A stretch of DNA of 64,000 nt from Roseomonas xinghualingensis. GTDB lineage: Bacteria > Pseudomonadota > Alphaproteobacteria > Acetobacterales > Acetobacteraceae. The notes below the pieces were generated by a model, which saw nothing but the letters and a program-made list of their open reading frames with translations, ran no database searches and was not told where the DNA came from. A program made the translations under genes and the position numbers. The stretch covers positions 458,534-522,533 of the forward strand of contig NZ_JAOXLP010000001.1 in assembly GCF_025791835.1 (NCBI RefSeq), given 5' to 3'. Positions 43,804-52,922 of the stretch are shown piece by piece; positions within the stretch are counted from its first letter, which is position 1, and the number at the start of each line of letters is the position of its first letter.

Positions 43804-45767
43804 CCGATGAGCTCCGGAAGATCGAGCACCATGAGCACCTGCCCATCCCCCAGGAGTGCCGTGCCGAGAAGCCCAGGCATTCCTGACAGCAGCCCGGCCA
43901 GGGGCCGCAGCAGCACGTCCGTCCGCCCTGCGAAGCCGTCCACCTCCACGCCGATCCGCTCGGCTCCGGCGCCGATCACCAGCACCTGGGCGATGTCGCC
44001 GCGGGGCCCGGCGGGGCGATCCAGCAGCGCCGGAAGACGGACCAATGGCACCGTCCGGTCCCGCAGCACGAAGGCCTCGCCCTGGCGGAGGGGCAGGATG
44101 CCGGCTGCCGGGATGCGGGCGGTTTCCGCGATCGCCTCCATCGGCACGCCGAAGACCTCCGTTCCCATGCGCACCAGCAGCACGGTGGTGACCGATGCCC
44201 CCTGCGGCAGCAGCAGGCGGACGGTGGATCCGGCGCCGGGCCGGCTGGCCAGGGATACCTTGCCGCCCAGCCCCTCCACGGCCGTTCGCACCGCATCCAT
44301 CCCAACCCCGCGCCCCGACAGGGCCGTGACGGCCGAGGCGGTGGAGAAGCCGGGCTGGAAGATCAGCTGAATGGCCGCAGCGTCATCCAGGGCGTCGATC
44401 GCCGCCTCGGGCATCAGGCGCCGCTCCTTCGCGGCGCGGCGGATCCGCGCCGGATCGATGCCGCGGCCGTCATCCGTCACCTCCACCGCAACCCCCCCGC
44501 CCTCGCTCCGCGCCTCCAGGGTGATGCGCCCCGTCACCGGCTTGCCCGCCTCCGTCCGCGCCGCCGGGGCCTCGATCCCATGGTCCAGGGCATTGCGCAG
44601 CAGGTGGAGTAGCGGATCGAACAAACCGTCCACGATCGCCTTGTCGGCCTCCACCGCCTCGCCCCGGATGTCCAGCGCCGCCGCCTTGCCCAGCCCGGAG
44701 GCCGCCTCCCTCACCAGCCGCGGCAGGCGGCGGAAGGTTCGGGCGAGCGGCGTCATGCGGACACCGAGCACGGTGCGGTGCATCGCCTCCGCCAGGGCCC
44801 CGATCTCGGCCTGGCTTTCGCCAAGGGCGCGGGCCAGGCGCGGTTCGGCCTCACCCATCTGCGCGATCAGGTGGCCCAGGCCGTTCTTGGCGACGATCAG
44901 CTCACCCACGAGGTCCAGCAACGCGTCGATCCGCACCGTGTCCACCCGGAGGCTCCGTCCGGTGGTGCCTACCGGATCGCCTCTGGCCGGCTCCTCGGGC
45001 GGAACCGGAAGGACGGGGGATGGCGTGGTCAGCGTGGTGGTATCGACCTGATCGGAGACGAAGCGGAAGACCTGCCGGACCGCCTCTTCCTCTGCGGTGC
45101 TCAGCAGTTCGATGACAAGGTTGCAGGTAAAGGGATCGATCATCCCTTCAGGCCACGGCTCCCGCTGTCGCAGGCGCAGGGCGATCAGTTCCGGGACGGA
45201 GCGAATGAGCGCCATCGGGTCGTCGCCAAGGAAGAAGCAGTCCGGCACCGGCACATAGCGCAGCGCGGTGACGCGCCGCCCGGCGGCCTGCGCCTTCGCA
45301 ATCGCCGGGGCCTCCGCCATGGCCAGATCGGGCAGCCATGCGGGATCGGGCGCGGCGGGGCGGGTGGGGGAAGAAGCAGCATCCACCCCCAGGGGCACCT
45401 GCAGCGCTTCCTCCAGCCTGCGCCCGCACGCCGGTGCATCATCGGGCAGGCGCCCGGTGTGGGCGATCGCCTCGATCCAGGCCTCGCTGGTGCCGATGCA
45501 GTCGAGCAGGGGGTTGATGACCTCGCGTCCTACGGCGAGATGCCCGGCGCGGATGGCATCCAGCAGGTCCTCGGCCGCATGCAGCGTGCGTTCCATTGGC
45601 TGGAAGCCGAATACCGCCACCGATCCCTTCAACGTGTGTACGGCCCGGAAGGCGCCAGCCAGGCGCGCCTCATCCGCCGGGTCATGCTCCAGCGCCAGCA
45701 GGTCCTCGGTGGCCTGCTGCGCCAGCTCGCGGCCCTCGATCAGGAACTGCTCCAGCAGGTCGCTCAT
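43800..45767 (-). CDS. cheA: Chemotaxis histidine kinase CheA
   Basis: CheA phosphorylates the response regulator and CheB. The 655-residue protein has an N-terminal Hpt domain with phospho-acceptor His44 in AVHTLKGS, an unusual middle region (VPDCFFLGDDPMALIRSVPE, about 190-260) instead of a standard CheY-binding P2, the dimerisation helices, an HATPase domain (LLRNALDHGIE, VEVTDDGRGIDPARI, GRGVGMDAVR) and a C-terminal CheW-like domain. No receiver is fused. Four-base overlaps tie it to cheR upstream and to the STAS gene downstream. Confidence 0.94.
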   Translation of the reverse strand: MSDLLEQFLIEGRELAQQATEDLLALEHDPADEARLAGAFRAVHTLKGSVAVFGFQPMERTLHAAEDLLDAIRAGHLAVGREVINPLLDCIGTSEAWIEAIAHTGRLPDDAPACGRRLEEALQVPLGVDAASSPTRPAAPDPAWLPDLAMAEAPAIAKAQAAGRRVTALRYVPVPDCFFLGDDPMALIRSVPELIALRLRQREPWPEGMIDPFTCNLVIELLSTAEEEAVRQVFRFVSDQVDTTTLTTPSPVLPVPPEEPARGDPVGTTGRSLRVDTVRIDALLDLVGELIVAKNGLGHLIAQMGEAEPRLARALGESQAEIGALAEAMHRTVLGVRMTPLARTFRRLPRLVREAASGLGKAAALDIRGEAVEADKAIVDGLFDPLLHLLRNALDHGIEAPAARTEAGKPVTGRITLEARSEGGGVAVEVTDDGRGIDPARIRRAAKERRLMPEAAIDALDDAAAIQLIFQPGFSTASAVTALSGRGVGMDAVRTAVEGLGGKVSLASRPGAGSTVRLLLPQGASVTTVLLVRMGTEVFGVPMEAIAETARIPAAGILPLRQGEAFVLRDRTVPLVRLPALLDRPAGPRGDIAQVLVIGAGAERIGVEVDGFAGRTDVLLRPLAGLLSGMPGLLGTALLGDGQVLMVLDLPELIG

Positions 45768-46618
45768 ATGGCCGCCGGACGTTGATAGACGATGGCATCC
45801 TCGAAGCGGCGGGCGGTGAAGCGGTCTGAGATCCTGGCCATGGACTCCGAATGGCCCAGGCAGAGGAACCCGCCTGGATTCAGCGAATTGAAGAGGTTCC
45901 GGGACGCCGCCAAGCGCGAATCATCATCGAAATAGATCAGCACGTTCCGGCAGAACACCACGTCGAACTGGCCTTGCGTGGCCATGCTGGCGGCATCCAC
46001 CAGGTTCGCAGTCGTGAAACGCACGGATTCCCGGAGGTCCTGGATGATCCGCCGCTGCCTTCCATGCGGTGCCTCGAAATAGCGGCCGAGGAGATCGGCG
46101 GGCAGCCGCGACAGGGCCCGCTCGCCATAAAGGCCTTCCGCCGCGGCGGCCAGCACGGCGGTATCGAGGTCGGAGCCAACGATCTCGATGTTGTAGGCGT
46201 CCACCAGCGGCCAGTTCTCCAGCAGCCAGATGGCGATGGAATAGGGTTCCTCCCCGGTGGAGCAGGGCATGGACCACAGCCGCACGAGGTCGCCCGGGCC
46301 GCGCCGCGACACGATCTCCGGCAACAGGGAACGGCCAAGGCAGCGAAGCTGGTGCTCCTCGCGGAAGAAGTAGGTCTCGTTGACGGTGATGCTGTTGATG
46401 AGCTGCTCGGCCTCGGGCGGACTGGCCCGCAGCAGGGCCATATAGGCCTGGAATGAATGGGTGCCGGACCGCTCCATTCCCTGCGCCAGCCGGCGTTCGA
46501 TGTAGTAGCGCTTGCTCTCACCATAGAAGATGCCGGTGCGGCGATAAATGAAGTCGCAGAGGCGCTGAAGGTCCTCGGCGCTCAGCGGCACCGTCAGCGG
46601 AACCCCCACGCCGCTCAT
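45764..46618 (-). CDS. cheR: Chemoreceptor glutamate methyltransferase CheR
   Basis: CheR methylates receptor glutamates using S-adenosylmethionine. The 284-residue protein has the N-terminal alpha domain, then the SAM-binding motif LWSMPCSTGEEPYSIAIWLL and the FCRNVLIYFD segment that closes the site. Length and layout are standard. No TPR or pentapeptide-binding extension is present. The start overlaps the cheB stop by four bases. Confidence 0.94.
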   Translation of the reverse strand: MSGVGVPLTVPLSAEDLQRLCDFIYRRTGIFYGESKRYYIERRLAQGMERSGTHSFQAYMALLRASPPEAEQLINSITVNETYFFREEHQLRCLGRSLLPEIVSRRGPGDLVRLWSMPCSTGEEPYSIAIWLLENWPLVDAYNIEIVGSDLDTAVLAAAAEGLYGERALSRLPADLLGRYFEAPHGRQRRIIQDLRESVRFTTANLVDAASMATQGQFDVVFCRNVLIYFDDDSRLAASRNLFNSLNPGGFLCLGHSESMARISDRFTARRFEDAIVYQRPAAI

Positions 46619-47700
46619 GCCGCCCAGCCCATGAGCATGCCGGCGATCGCCTCAAGCGGCAGCACGGCCTCCGCGCCGCCAGCCCGCACCAGCTCGCCCG
46701 GCATTCCCCAGACAACGGCGGTTTCCTCCGCCTCCGCGATCGTGCGGCCTCCCTCGGCCCGCAGCCGCGCCATCGCGGCGGCGCCGTCATCGCCCATGCC
46801 CGTCATCAGCACGCCGACAAGGCACTCGGCCGGGAGGTGCTGCATCGCGCTCGACACCATCCGGTCCACACTGGGGTGCCAGCGGTGCTCCGGCAGGGCA
46901 GGCGCCGCCATGGCCACCAGCCCGCCGGTCCGTCGGCCCAGGATGATGTCCGCATCGCCCCGCCCGACATAGACCTGGCCAGGCCGGATCGGCACCGGCC
47001 GCGTCACCTCCATCACATCCAGGGCGCAGAGCTTGTCCAGCCGGCGGGCCAAGGGTCCGGTGAAGGCCGCGGGCATGTGCTGGGCGACCAGGATCGGCCA
47101 GGGGAAATCGGCGGGAAGCGGCCCGAGCAGTCTGTCCAGCGCCGGAGGGCCACCGGTGGAGCAGCCGACCAGCACCACCCGTTCCGCCGGGCCGGAAGCC
47201 GGGAGGATGCGGGGTGGGACGGGGCGCGGCGGGGGCTCTCGTGTAACAGCGGGTGGCAGGCCGGCGCGTAGGCGGACGCGCTCCACCAGGCGAAGGCTCC
47301 GGCGCAGCCGGGCGCCGGCTGCGGCCCGTACCTTCTCCACCAGCCGCGGAGCCAGCTCGTCCATGGCCAGCGACACGGCGCCGCGCGGCTTCGGGATGAA
47401 GTCCACGGCGCCCAGCTCCAGCGCCTTCAGCGTTTCCGCCGCCCCGGCCTCGGTGAGGGAGGACAGCATGACCACAGGGCAGGGCTGCTCCAGCATGATG
47501 CGGTCCAGGCAGGCCAGGCCGTCCATGCGCGGCATCTGAATATCGAGCGTCACCACATCCGGCCGGAAGGCGGAGAGGGCCTCCAGCGCCTCGGCACCGT
47601 CACGCGCGAAGGCAACCTCGAAGTCGCCCTCTGCCTTAAAGACTTCCCCCAGCAGGCGGCGCATCAGGGCGGAATCATCGACGATGAGAAGTCGAATCAC
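46615..47700 (-). CDS. cheB: Chemoreceptor methylesterase/deamidase CheB
   Basis: CheB removes methyl groups from receptors when phosphorylated by CheA. The 361-residue protein has an N-terminal receiver (phospho-acceptor Asp53 in TLDIQMPRMDG) and a methylesterase domain with the catalytic serine in GCSTGGPPAL, histidine in AQHMPAAFTGPL and aspartate in GMGDDGAAAM. The start overlaps the end of the CheW gene by four bases. Confidence 0.94.
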   Translation of the reverse strand: MIRLLIVDDSALMRRLLGEVFKAEGDFEVAFARDGAEALEALSAFRPDVVTLDIQMPRMDGLACLDRIMLEQPCPVVMLSSLTEAGAAETLKALELGAVDFIPKPRGAVSLAMDELAPRLVEKVRAAAGARLRRSLRLVERVRLRAGLPPAVTREPPPRPVPPRILPASGPAERVVLVGCSTGGPPALDRLLGPLPADFPWPILVAQHMPAAFTGPLARRLDKLCALDVMEVTRPVPIRPGQVYVGRGDADIILGRRTGGLVAMAAPALPEHRWHPSVDRMVSSAMQHLPAECLVGVLMTGMGDDGAAAMARLRAEGGRTIAEAEETAVVWGMPGELVRAGGAEAVLPLEAIAGMLMGWAA

Positions 47701-49151
47701 GGGGCGGATGCGGCTCCACTTCCGGCCGGCTTCGCCGCCTTCGCGGCCATGGCAGCCAGCAGGTCACGCTCGGCGCCGCTCAGCAGTGCTCCGGGATCGA
47801 TCAGCAGGATCATGCGCCCATCCCGCTCCAGGGTCGCGATCCGGTCGATCACGGCGGTATCGCCGACCGTAAGCTCCGGGGCGGGAGCCAGGGACGAGGC
47901 TGGGACGGAGAGGATTTCCGTCACGGCATCCACAGCGAAGCCGGCCCGGAATCCCTCGATCGTGACCACGAGGACGCGCCGCCTGCGCTCATCGGCCTCG
48001 CCGTCCGCGGAGAAGCGGCGGCGCTGGTCGATCACCGGAAGGACACCGCCGCGGAGATTCATCACCCCCTCCACGAAGGAAGGCGCGCGCGGAAGCCGGG
48101 TCAGGTTGTCCGGCCGGCGCGCCACCTCCTCCACCGAGGCGATCGGCAGGCCGTAATGCTCATCCCCCAGGCGGAACACGACGAACTGTTCGGCCGCCTC
48201 GGCCACGGTCCCAGCCATGTCGGCTGCCTCCTTCGCGTCGGCGAGGATCCGCGACGCCGTCTCGTCATCGAAGAGCTTCGCCAGGGACAGGATGGAGACG
48301 AGCCGCCTTCCCCCATCGAACCTGCCGATCGCCTCCACCCGTGCCTCGCCCACGCCGCGCGTGAGCACCGGCGGCACAGGATCGATTGCCTCCTCGGGCA
48401 GGCGCAGGATTGCTGAGATACGGTCCACGACCAGCCCGACAAGAGCTGGTCCCAGGCGCACCACGAGGATGCGTGCCCGGTCTTGCCCGCCTTCCCCCGC
48501 CGGCAGGCCGAGCAGGGCATGCGGCGAGACAAGCGGCAGCAGCCCGCCCCGGAAGGTGGCGACACCCAGCATCGCCTGATCGGTGCGTGGCACCGCCGTC
48601 ACCTCCGACGGCACGCGCGCCGCAGCCACCACCCGGTCAAGCGCCAGGGCATAGTCCTGGCCCGCCACCACGAAGGCCATCAGCGCCAGCTTCTCCGCCA
48701 GGGCGCCCCTGGCCTCGGCCTCCGGGCCAGCCATTGCGGGCGCAATCCCGCGCACCGCGCCGCGCCGGGCCAGGGTGCCGAAGCCCCGTGCCAGCAGCGC
48801 ATCCAGTTCCACCGGCCGCGCATCGCCGACGCTGCCGAGGGCCGAGACGGAATCCACCAGAAGGCCCGCCTGCGCCGTCCCATTCACCACCACGATGCGC
48901 GCGCTGGGGGAGGGGGCAGCCTCCTCCAGCCCCACCAGCCGCGCCAGGGACACCACCGGCACCACCGCGCCGCGCAGGTTGATCAGGCCGAGCAGGCCGG
49001 GCGGCGCGTGGGGCACGCGGGTCACCGGGCGCGGGCGCAGCACCTCCTGCACCGCTCCGGCGGGGAGGGCGAGGGTCTGGCCGGCGACCGTCACCGTCAG
49101 GGCCTGGCCGCTGCCGACAGGCGCCCCGGTCACGCGCGCCGCCGATGCCAC
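47697..49151 (-). CDS. cheW: Triple-domain CheW scaffold protein
   Basis: CheW couples receptors to CheA. This protein is 484 residues, about three times the usual size, and consists of three CheW domains. Each has its own core motif: GLINLRGAVVPVVSL, GVATFRGGLLPLVSP and GVMNLRGGVLPVIDQ (roughly residues 55-70, 200-215 and 380-395). The start is GTG 49151, with GGAGGG eight bases before it and four bases after the receptor gene; a more upstream start would overlap the receptor. Most alphaproteobacteria use single CheW domains, so multivalent binding is likely. Confidence 0.9.
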   Translation of the reverse strand: MASAARVTGAPVGSGQALTVTVAGQTLALPAGAVQEVLRPRPVTRVPHAPPGLLGLINLRGAVVPVVSLARLVGLEEAAPSPSARIVVVNGTAQAGLLVDSVSALGSVGDARPVELDALLARGFGTLARRGAVRGIAPAMAGPEAEARGALAEKLALMAFVVAGQDYALALDRVVAAARVPSEVTAVPRTDQAMLGVATFRGGLLPLVSPHALLGLPAGEGGQDRARILVVRLGPALVGLVVDRISAILRLPEEAIDPVPPVLTRGVGEARVEAIGRFDGGRRLVSILSLAKLFDDETASRILADAKEAADMAGTVAEAAEQFVVFRLGDEHYGLPIASVEEVARRPDNLTRLPRAPSFVEGVMNLRGGVLPVIDQRRRFSADGEADERRRRVLVVTIEGFRAGFAVDAVTEILSVPASSLAPAPELTVGDTAVIDRIATLERDGRMILLIDPGALLSGAERDLLAAMAAKAAKPAGSGAASAP

Positions 49152-49155
49152 GGGA

Positions 49156-51093
49156 TCAGCCCTCCATCCGGAGCTCGTCGGCGAGGCTCGCGATCTCCTC
49201 AATGGCGGCCGCTAGCTCTTCCACGCCCTTGGCCTGCTGACGGGCCGCGACGGAGGCTTCGGCGGCGGCGCCGCTGGCCTCCTCGGCCGCCGCCGCGATC
49301 TGCTGCGTGCCGACGAGCACCTCGCGCACCGCGCCAAGCACCGTTTCGGCACTGCCCAGGATTTCATCCGTGCCAAGGCGGAGCGATGTCAGATCGGCCT
49401 CCGCCGTGCCGAGCCGCTCGGCGACACTGCGGAGCTTGCCGACCTCCCCCAGCGAGGCCGCGGCCACGGCGTCGAGGTCACGGCGCACGACCTCCACCTG
49501 ATCGCGGATGTCATGCACCACGTCCTTCATCCGGTCAGCATTGCCGGAGGCATCCCGGGCCAGTTCGCGGATGTCGGAGGACACCACGGCGAAGCCGCGG
49601 CCGGCTTCGCCGACCCGTGCCGCCTCGACCGAGCCGCTGACCGCCAGCATGTTCGTCTGCACGGCCACGAGGGCAATGGCGTCCACGATCTTCTCGATCC
49701 GCCGCCGGGCGGCTTCCAGGGAGCCGACGAGACCGGTAACCGCCTCCCCCTCCCGCAGCGCGCCTTCCAGGTTGCGGCTGAGCTCGGCAGCCGCCCTGGC
49801 TCCCTCCGCAAGGCCGGGGGCCAGGGCCCCGATGTGCCGCACCGCCTCGGACGCGGCGTCACGCGTTGCGAGAGCCGCGCGCTCGATCTGGCTCATGGCG
49901 GAGGAGGATTGATGGGTGGCGGCGGCCTGGGCCTGCGCGCCTCGGGCGATCTGGCCCAAGGCCGTCATGATCTGGCCGGCGGCCCCGGACAGTTCCTGCA
50001 CGGTGGCGGACAACTCCTCGGCGGCGGAGGCAACCTGCTCGGCGCCGGAGGAGCCGGTTCCATCGGCCTGCAGGGTTTCGGCCATGGCCGCCAGGGCCTG
50101 GGCGGTTTGCTGGCTCGCGTCAAGGGCCACGGTCTGCTGCTGCACCGCGCGCTGCGCCTCCGCGGCGGCCGCGGACTGCTCCTCGGCCGCGCTGGCCACC
50201 TGCTCGGCGCCGCGCTGCGCCTCGCGCGCACCGCCATCGGCCTCGGTGGCGGCGAGCAGGACGGCCTGGGCCCTCTCCGTGATGACGCTCATGCCTTCCC
50301 GGACGGTATCGAGGGTAACCACCACGGCGCGCCCGTTCCGGCTTTCGGCCTCTGCGGTCTCGGCCGCCATGCGGATGCGGTCGGTGATGGTGCGCACCTC
50401 GTCGCGGATGGTCGCCACCAGGCCCTGCACCTCTCGCGCGCTTGCCTCGGATACTTCGGCGAGGGCACGGACCTCATCGGCCACCACGGCGAAGCCGCGT
50501 CCATGGTCGCCGGCGCGGGCGGCCTCGATGGCCGCATTGAGCGCGAGAAGATTCGTTTGGTCAGAAATGTCCCCGACGACCGCCGTGATCTCGCCGATCC
50601 GGGTCGCCTGCCCTTCCAGCGTTGTCACGATCTCCACGGAACGGCGCTGGCGCGCGGCGCGGTCCTGCACGAAGCCTGCCGAGCTTTCGACCTGTGCGCC
50701 CACTTCGGTCAGCAGGGCCTGGAGCGCCGCGGTAATGCGACGTGACTCGTCGGCCCGGCCCCGGGCCTGTGCGAAGGCCGAGCCCAGGCTGCTGATGGTG
50801 CCGTGGCTCTCCTGCGTGGCGCCTGCCGCCTCCTCCGAGGCGGAGGCGATCTGCTCCAGCGCGCGGCGCAACTCCTCGGCCGCCGCCGAGGCCTCGCTGA
50901 CGCCGGCCGCCAGTTGCTCCGACGCGGCGCCGATCCGCTCGGCCGCCTTCTGACGGCGGGCGCGAGAGCGGTCCATGGCCCGGCGAGTCGCCGCTCCGGC
51001 AGCGGGGTGCTGCGGGACGTCTGGGGGGCTGTCATGCGGGACCGCCGGCGCTCTGCTGCTGCGGGTAAGTGCAGATGTCTTGACCAGCGCCAT
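49156..51093 (-). CDS. Soluble methyl-accepting protein with two tandem signalling domains
   Basis: The 645-residue protein has no signal peptide, no membrane segment and no recognisable ligand-binding domain. It holds two complete receptor signalling modules. The first hairpin tip (about 172-215) reads [20 protein letters not shown] and [16 protein letters not shown]; the second (about 472-515) reads [20 protein letters not shown] and [16 protein letters not shown]. The tips are exactly 300 residues apart. Long heptad-rich helices with paired Glu/Gln candidates for methylation link them. The start at ATG 51093 follows GGAGGAT. The gene heads the che operon, four bases before cheW. Confidence 0.92.
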   Translation of the reverse strand: MALVKTSALTRSSRAPAVPHDSPPDVPQHPAAGAATRRAMDRSRARRQKAAERIGAASEQLAAGVSEASAAAEELRRALEQIASASEEAAGATQESHGTISSLGSAFAQARGRADESRRITAALQALLTEVGAQVESSAGFVQDRAARQRRSVEIVTTLEGQATRIGEITAVVGDISDQTNLLALNAAIEAARAGDHGRGFAVVADEVRALAEVSEASAREVQGLVATIRDEVRTITDRIRMAAETAEAESRNGRAVVVTLDTVREGMSVITERAQAVLLAATEADGGAREAQRGAEQVASAAEEQSAAAAEAQRAVQQQTVALDASQQTAQALAAMAETLQADGTGSSGAEQVASAAEELSATVQELSGAAGQIMTALGQIARGAQAQAAATHQSSSAMSQIERAALATRDAASEAVRHIGALAPGLAEGARAAAELSRNLEGALREGEAVTGLVGSLEAARRRIEKIVDAIALVAVQTNMLAVSGSVEAARVGEAGRGFAVVSSDIRELARDASGNADRMKDVVHDIRDQVEVVRRDLDAVAAASLGEVGKLRSVAERLGTAEADLTSLRLGTDEILGSAETVLGAVREVLVGTQQIAAAAEEASGAAAEASVAARQQAKGVEELAAAIEEIASLADELRMEG

Positions 51094-51340
51094 AAATCCT
51101 CCAGCGAGGGCGGCTCCGCCGCTGCTGCTCCCAGCATACCCGCCCTGGGGGGAAAGGCACATAGACCGGCGTTATGGCGAAGATTGCCTGGATGAGAGGC
51201 CATGGGCGATGACGCGGCTGTGTTCGGGGTGCTGGCAGGGGAGCGGGCCGCCTGCCCTCCTCGCCCTGCCAATCCTGGCTTGTCGCCCCTCATCGGGTCC
51301 AACGCTTGACAGGCCCCGGCCGTCCCCTAACAAACGTCTC
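51094..51340. other. Divergent leader between receptor gene and riboswitch
   Basis: No gene is supported here. It must carry the promoters for the che operon and for the riboswitch transcript. No clear -35/-10 or sigma-54 element was recognised. Confidence 0.3.
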
Positions 51341-51533
51341 GTTCTGCGGGAGAGAGGGGCGGCTTCAGCCCCCGCCGAAGGCGCAAACTCCCATAATCGC
51401 TCAGGCAAGCCGAACCGCAGAAAAGTGTTGCCGTCTGGAGAGAGGCCGAGGTGCCGCGTTCGCACCGTCTTCGGCCCACCGAAGGGGCAGGTTCCGTATG
51501 GAGCCGAATCTCTCAGGTAAAAGGACAGAGGGA
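51341..51533 (+). ncRNA. Tandem glycine riboswitch
   Basis: Two glycine aptamers follow each other. Aptamer I (about 51341-51423) contains GCGGGAGAGA, GCCGAAGGCGCAAACTCCC and CGCTCAGGCAA, then CCGAACCGCAG. Aptamer II (about 51431-51533) contains CTGGAGAGAGGCC, CACCGAAGGGGCAGG, CTCTCAGGTAAAAGGACAG. These are the conserved blocks of the tandem glycine riboswitch. The segment GGGAGAG (51530-51536), which borders the P1 stem of aptamer II, can pair with CTCTCCC (51583-51589) just before the downstream start codon, a plausible expression switch. Confidence 0.92.
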
Positions 51534-51590
51534 GAGGCAATCCAGGATCCGCAGGGCTGCGCGCCAGGCCTCCGTTCGGAGTCTCTCCCG

Positions 51591-52232
51591 ATGTATTCGT
51601 TCCTCCCTTCGGTGCCTATGCTGACGGTCATCTACGTGGTCGCCATCACCGCCGAGGCAATGTCTGGCGCACTCGCGGCAGGGCGCCGGAATATGGACAT
51701 CTTCGGCGTTGCCGTTATTGCCTTCGTTACTGCGTTGGGTGGGGGCACGATCCGCGACATCTTGCTCGGGCGCTTTCCTGTCGGATGGACCCAGCATCCG
51801 GAATATGTTTACCTCGTCGTATTCGCCGGCCTGCTTACCATTGTGGGCGCATCCTATATGCGGCGCCTCAAGCATGTGTTTCTGGTGCTCGATGCGATGG
51901 GGCTGATTGCCTTCTCTCTCATTGGCTGCAATGCCGCGCTGGAGATGGATTACCCGATCGTCGTGGCCATCATGTCGGGCATGATCACCGGCATTTCTGG
52001 CGGTATCCTGCGTGATGTGCTCTGCAATCAGGTGCCGGTGGTGTTTCGGCGTGAACTTTATGCGAGCGTTTCGCTTTTCGCCTGCATTCTCTTCCTAAGC
52101 TTGCGCGAGCTTGGCGTGGAAGCCGACATCAATACAGCAGTTACCTTTGCCAGTGGTCTGGTATTGCGCTTGATGGCGATCTGGGGTGGTTGGAAATTGC
52201 CGACCTTTTCCTACCAGCAGCGTTGGGATTAG
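51591..52232 (+). CDS. TRIC-type (UPF0126/YicG) membrane channel protein
   Basis: The 213-residue inner-membrane protein has about seven hydrophobic helices and the two repeated signatures of the bacterial TRIC family: ALGGGTIRDILLG and GISGGILRDVLC. Archaeal and bacterial members form trimeric cation channels; in glycine-riboswitch genes the family is thought to serve glycine or ion export. The start is ATG 51591 with GGAG nine bases before it; upstream codons lie inside the riboswitch. Regulation by glycine is inferred from the leader. Confidence 0.88.
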   Translation: MYSFLPSVPMLTVIYVVAITAEAMSGALAAGRRNMDIFGVAVIAFVTALGGGTIRDILLGRFPVGWTQHPEYVYLVVFAGLLTIVGASYMRRLKHVFLVLDAMGLIAFSLIGCNAALEMDYPIVVAIMSGMITGISGGILRDVLCNQVPVVFRRELYASVSLFACILFLSLRELGVEADINTAVTFASGLVLRLMAIWGGWKLPTFSYQQRWD

Positions 52233-52285
52233 CGCGTACTGGGTGGAGATCGTCACCGCTTCCAGAAGTCAGGATGCGGACATCG

Positions 52286-52684
52286 TTAAGGCAAGGCACT
52301 GGTTCCCGGCTCCTTGCCAAGTTCGGGCGCATCTGGCGATTGCGGCGGCATATGGACTGCGAGCCAAAGCGTCTCTCTGTCGGGGTCCGTCCAGGCGACC
52401 CGGTGGCGGTAGAAGGCGGGCAGAATGGCGTAGTCGCCGGCCTCCATCCGTCGTTCGGTGCCGTCGGGGAATGCCAGTACGGCAGCGCCTGAAAGGATCA
52501 GCACGAACTCGTCCCAATCCTGTTCGTACCAGAAGCCCGGAGGGCTTGCGCTGCCACGCGAGACAATCCGCTCGATCCGTGTGCCGCCGGGTGCCGTGAG
52601 AAGGTCGTGGAAGCACTCCTCGCCCAGGCCGGGCCGACGTCCATCACCGGCCAGCCTGCCAAAGCAAGGCTCAGATGGATGCAT
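52286..52684 (-). CDS. Cupin-domain protein
   Basis: The 132-residue protein is a single small beta-barrel. The first cupin motif (WDEFVLILSGAAVLAFPDG) and the second (AGDYAILPAFYRHRVAWT) are present, though the usual HxH is replaced by YEQDW. Metal binding is therefore uncertain. The start at ATG 52684 has GGAGAT before it; the frame is open to 52744. The function is unknown. It is convergent with the TRIC gene. Confidence 0.75.
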   Translation of the reverse strand: MHPSEPCFGRLAGDGRRPGLGEECFHDLLTAPGGTRIERIVSRGSASPPGFWYEQDWDEFVLILSGAAVLAFPDGTERRMEAGDYAILPAFYRHRVAWTDPDRETLWLAVHMPPQSPDAPELGKEPGTSALP

Positions 52685-52819
52685 CGCGCTTATCTCCTCT
52701 TCGGTCCCCGGCCAGGCGGACTTCAAGCAAGCCTTATCAGGCAAGGAGAAGAGGGAGGAGGCGGCCCTTCTGGCCCGCCTCCTCCGAGGCGTCTACCTCT
52801 TCGGTGCTCCGCCGCCGGA

Positions 52820-52845
52820 CAAGATCACCTCGAAAGGTGATCTTG
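52820..52845. terminator. Hairpin between Bug-receptor and cupin genes
   Basis: A perfect 11-base-pair stem (52820-52830 with 52835-52845) carries the stable tetraloop CGAA. It lies 77 bases beyond the stop of the minus-strand receptor gene. There is no U-tract on that strand. It may end the receptor transcript. Confidence 0.5.
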
Positions 52846-52922
52846 ATGGCCTGCGACTGCGATGACGAGCTGGCTGTGACGCGAGTGATATCACCGCCCC
52901 GAAGCAGCTTGCGCCCCAATCC

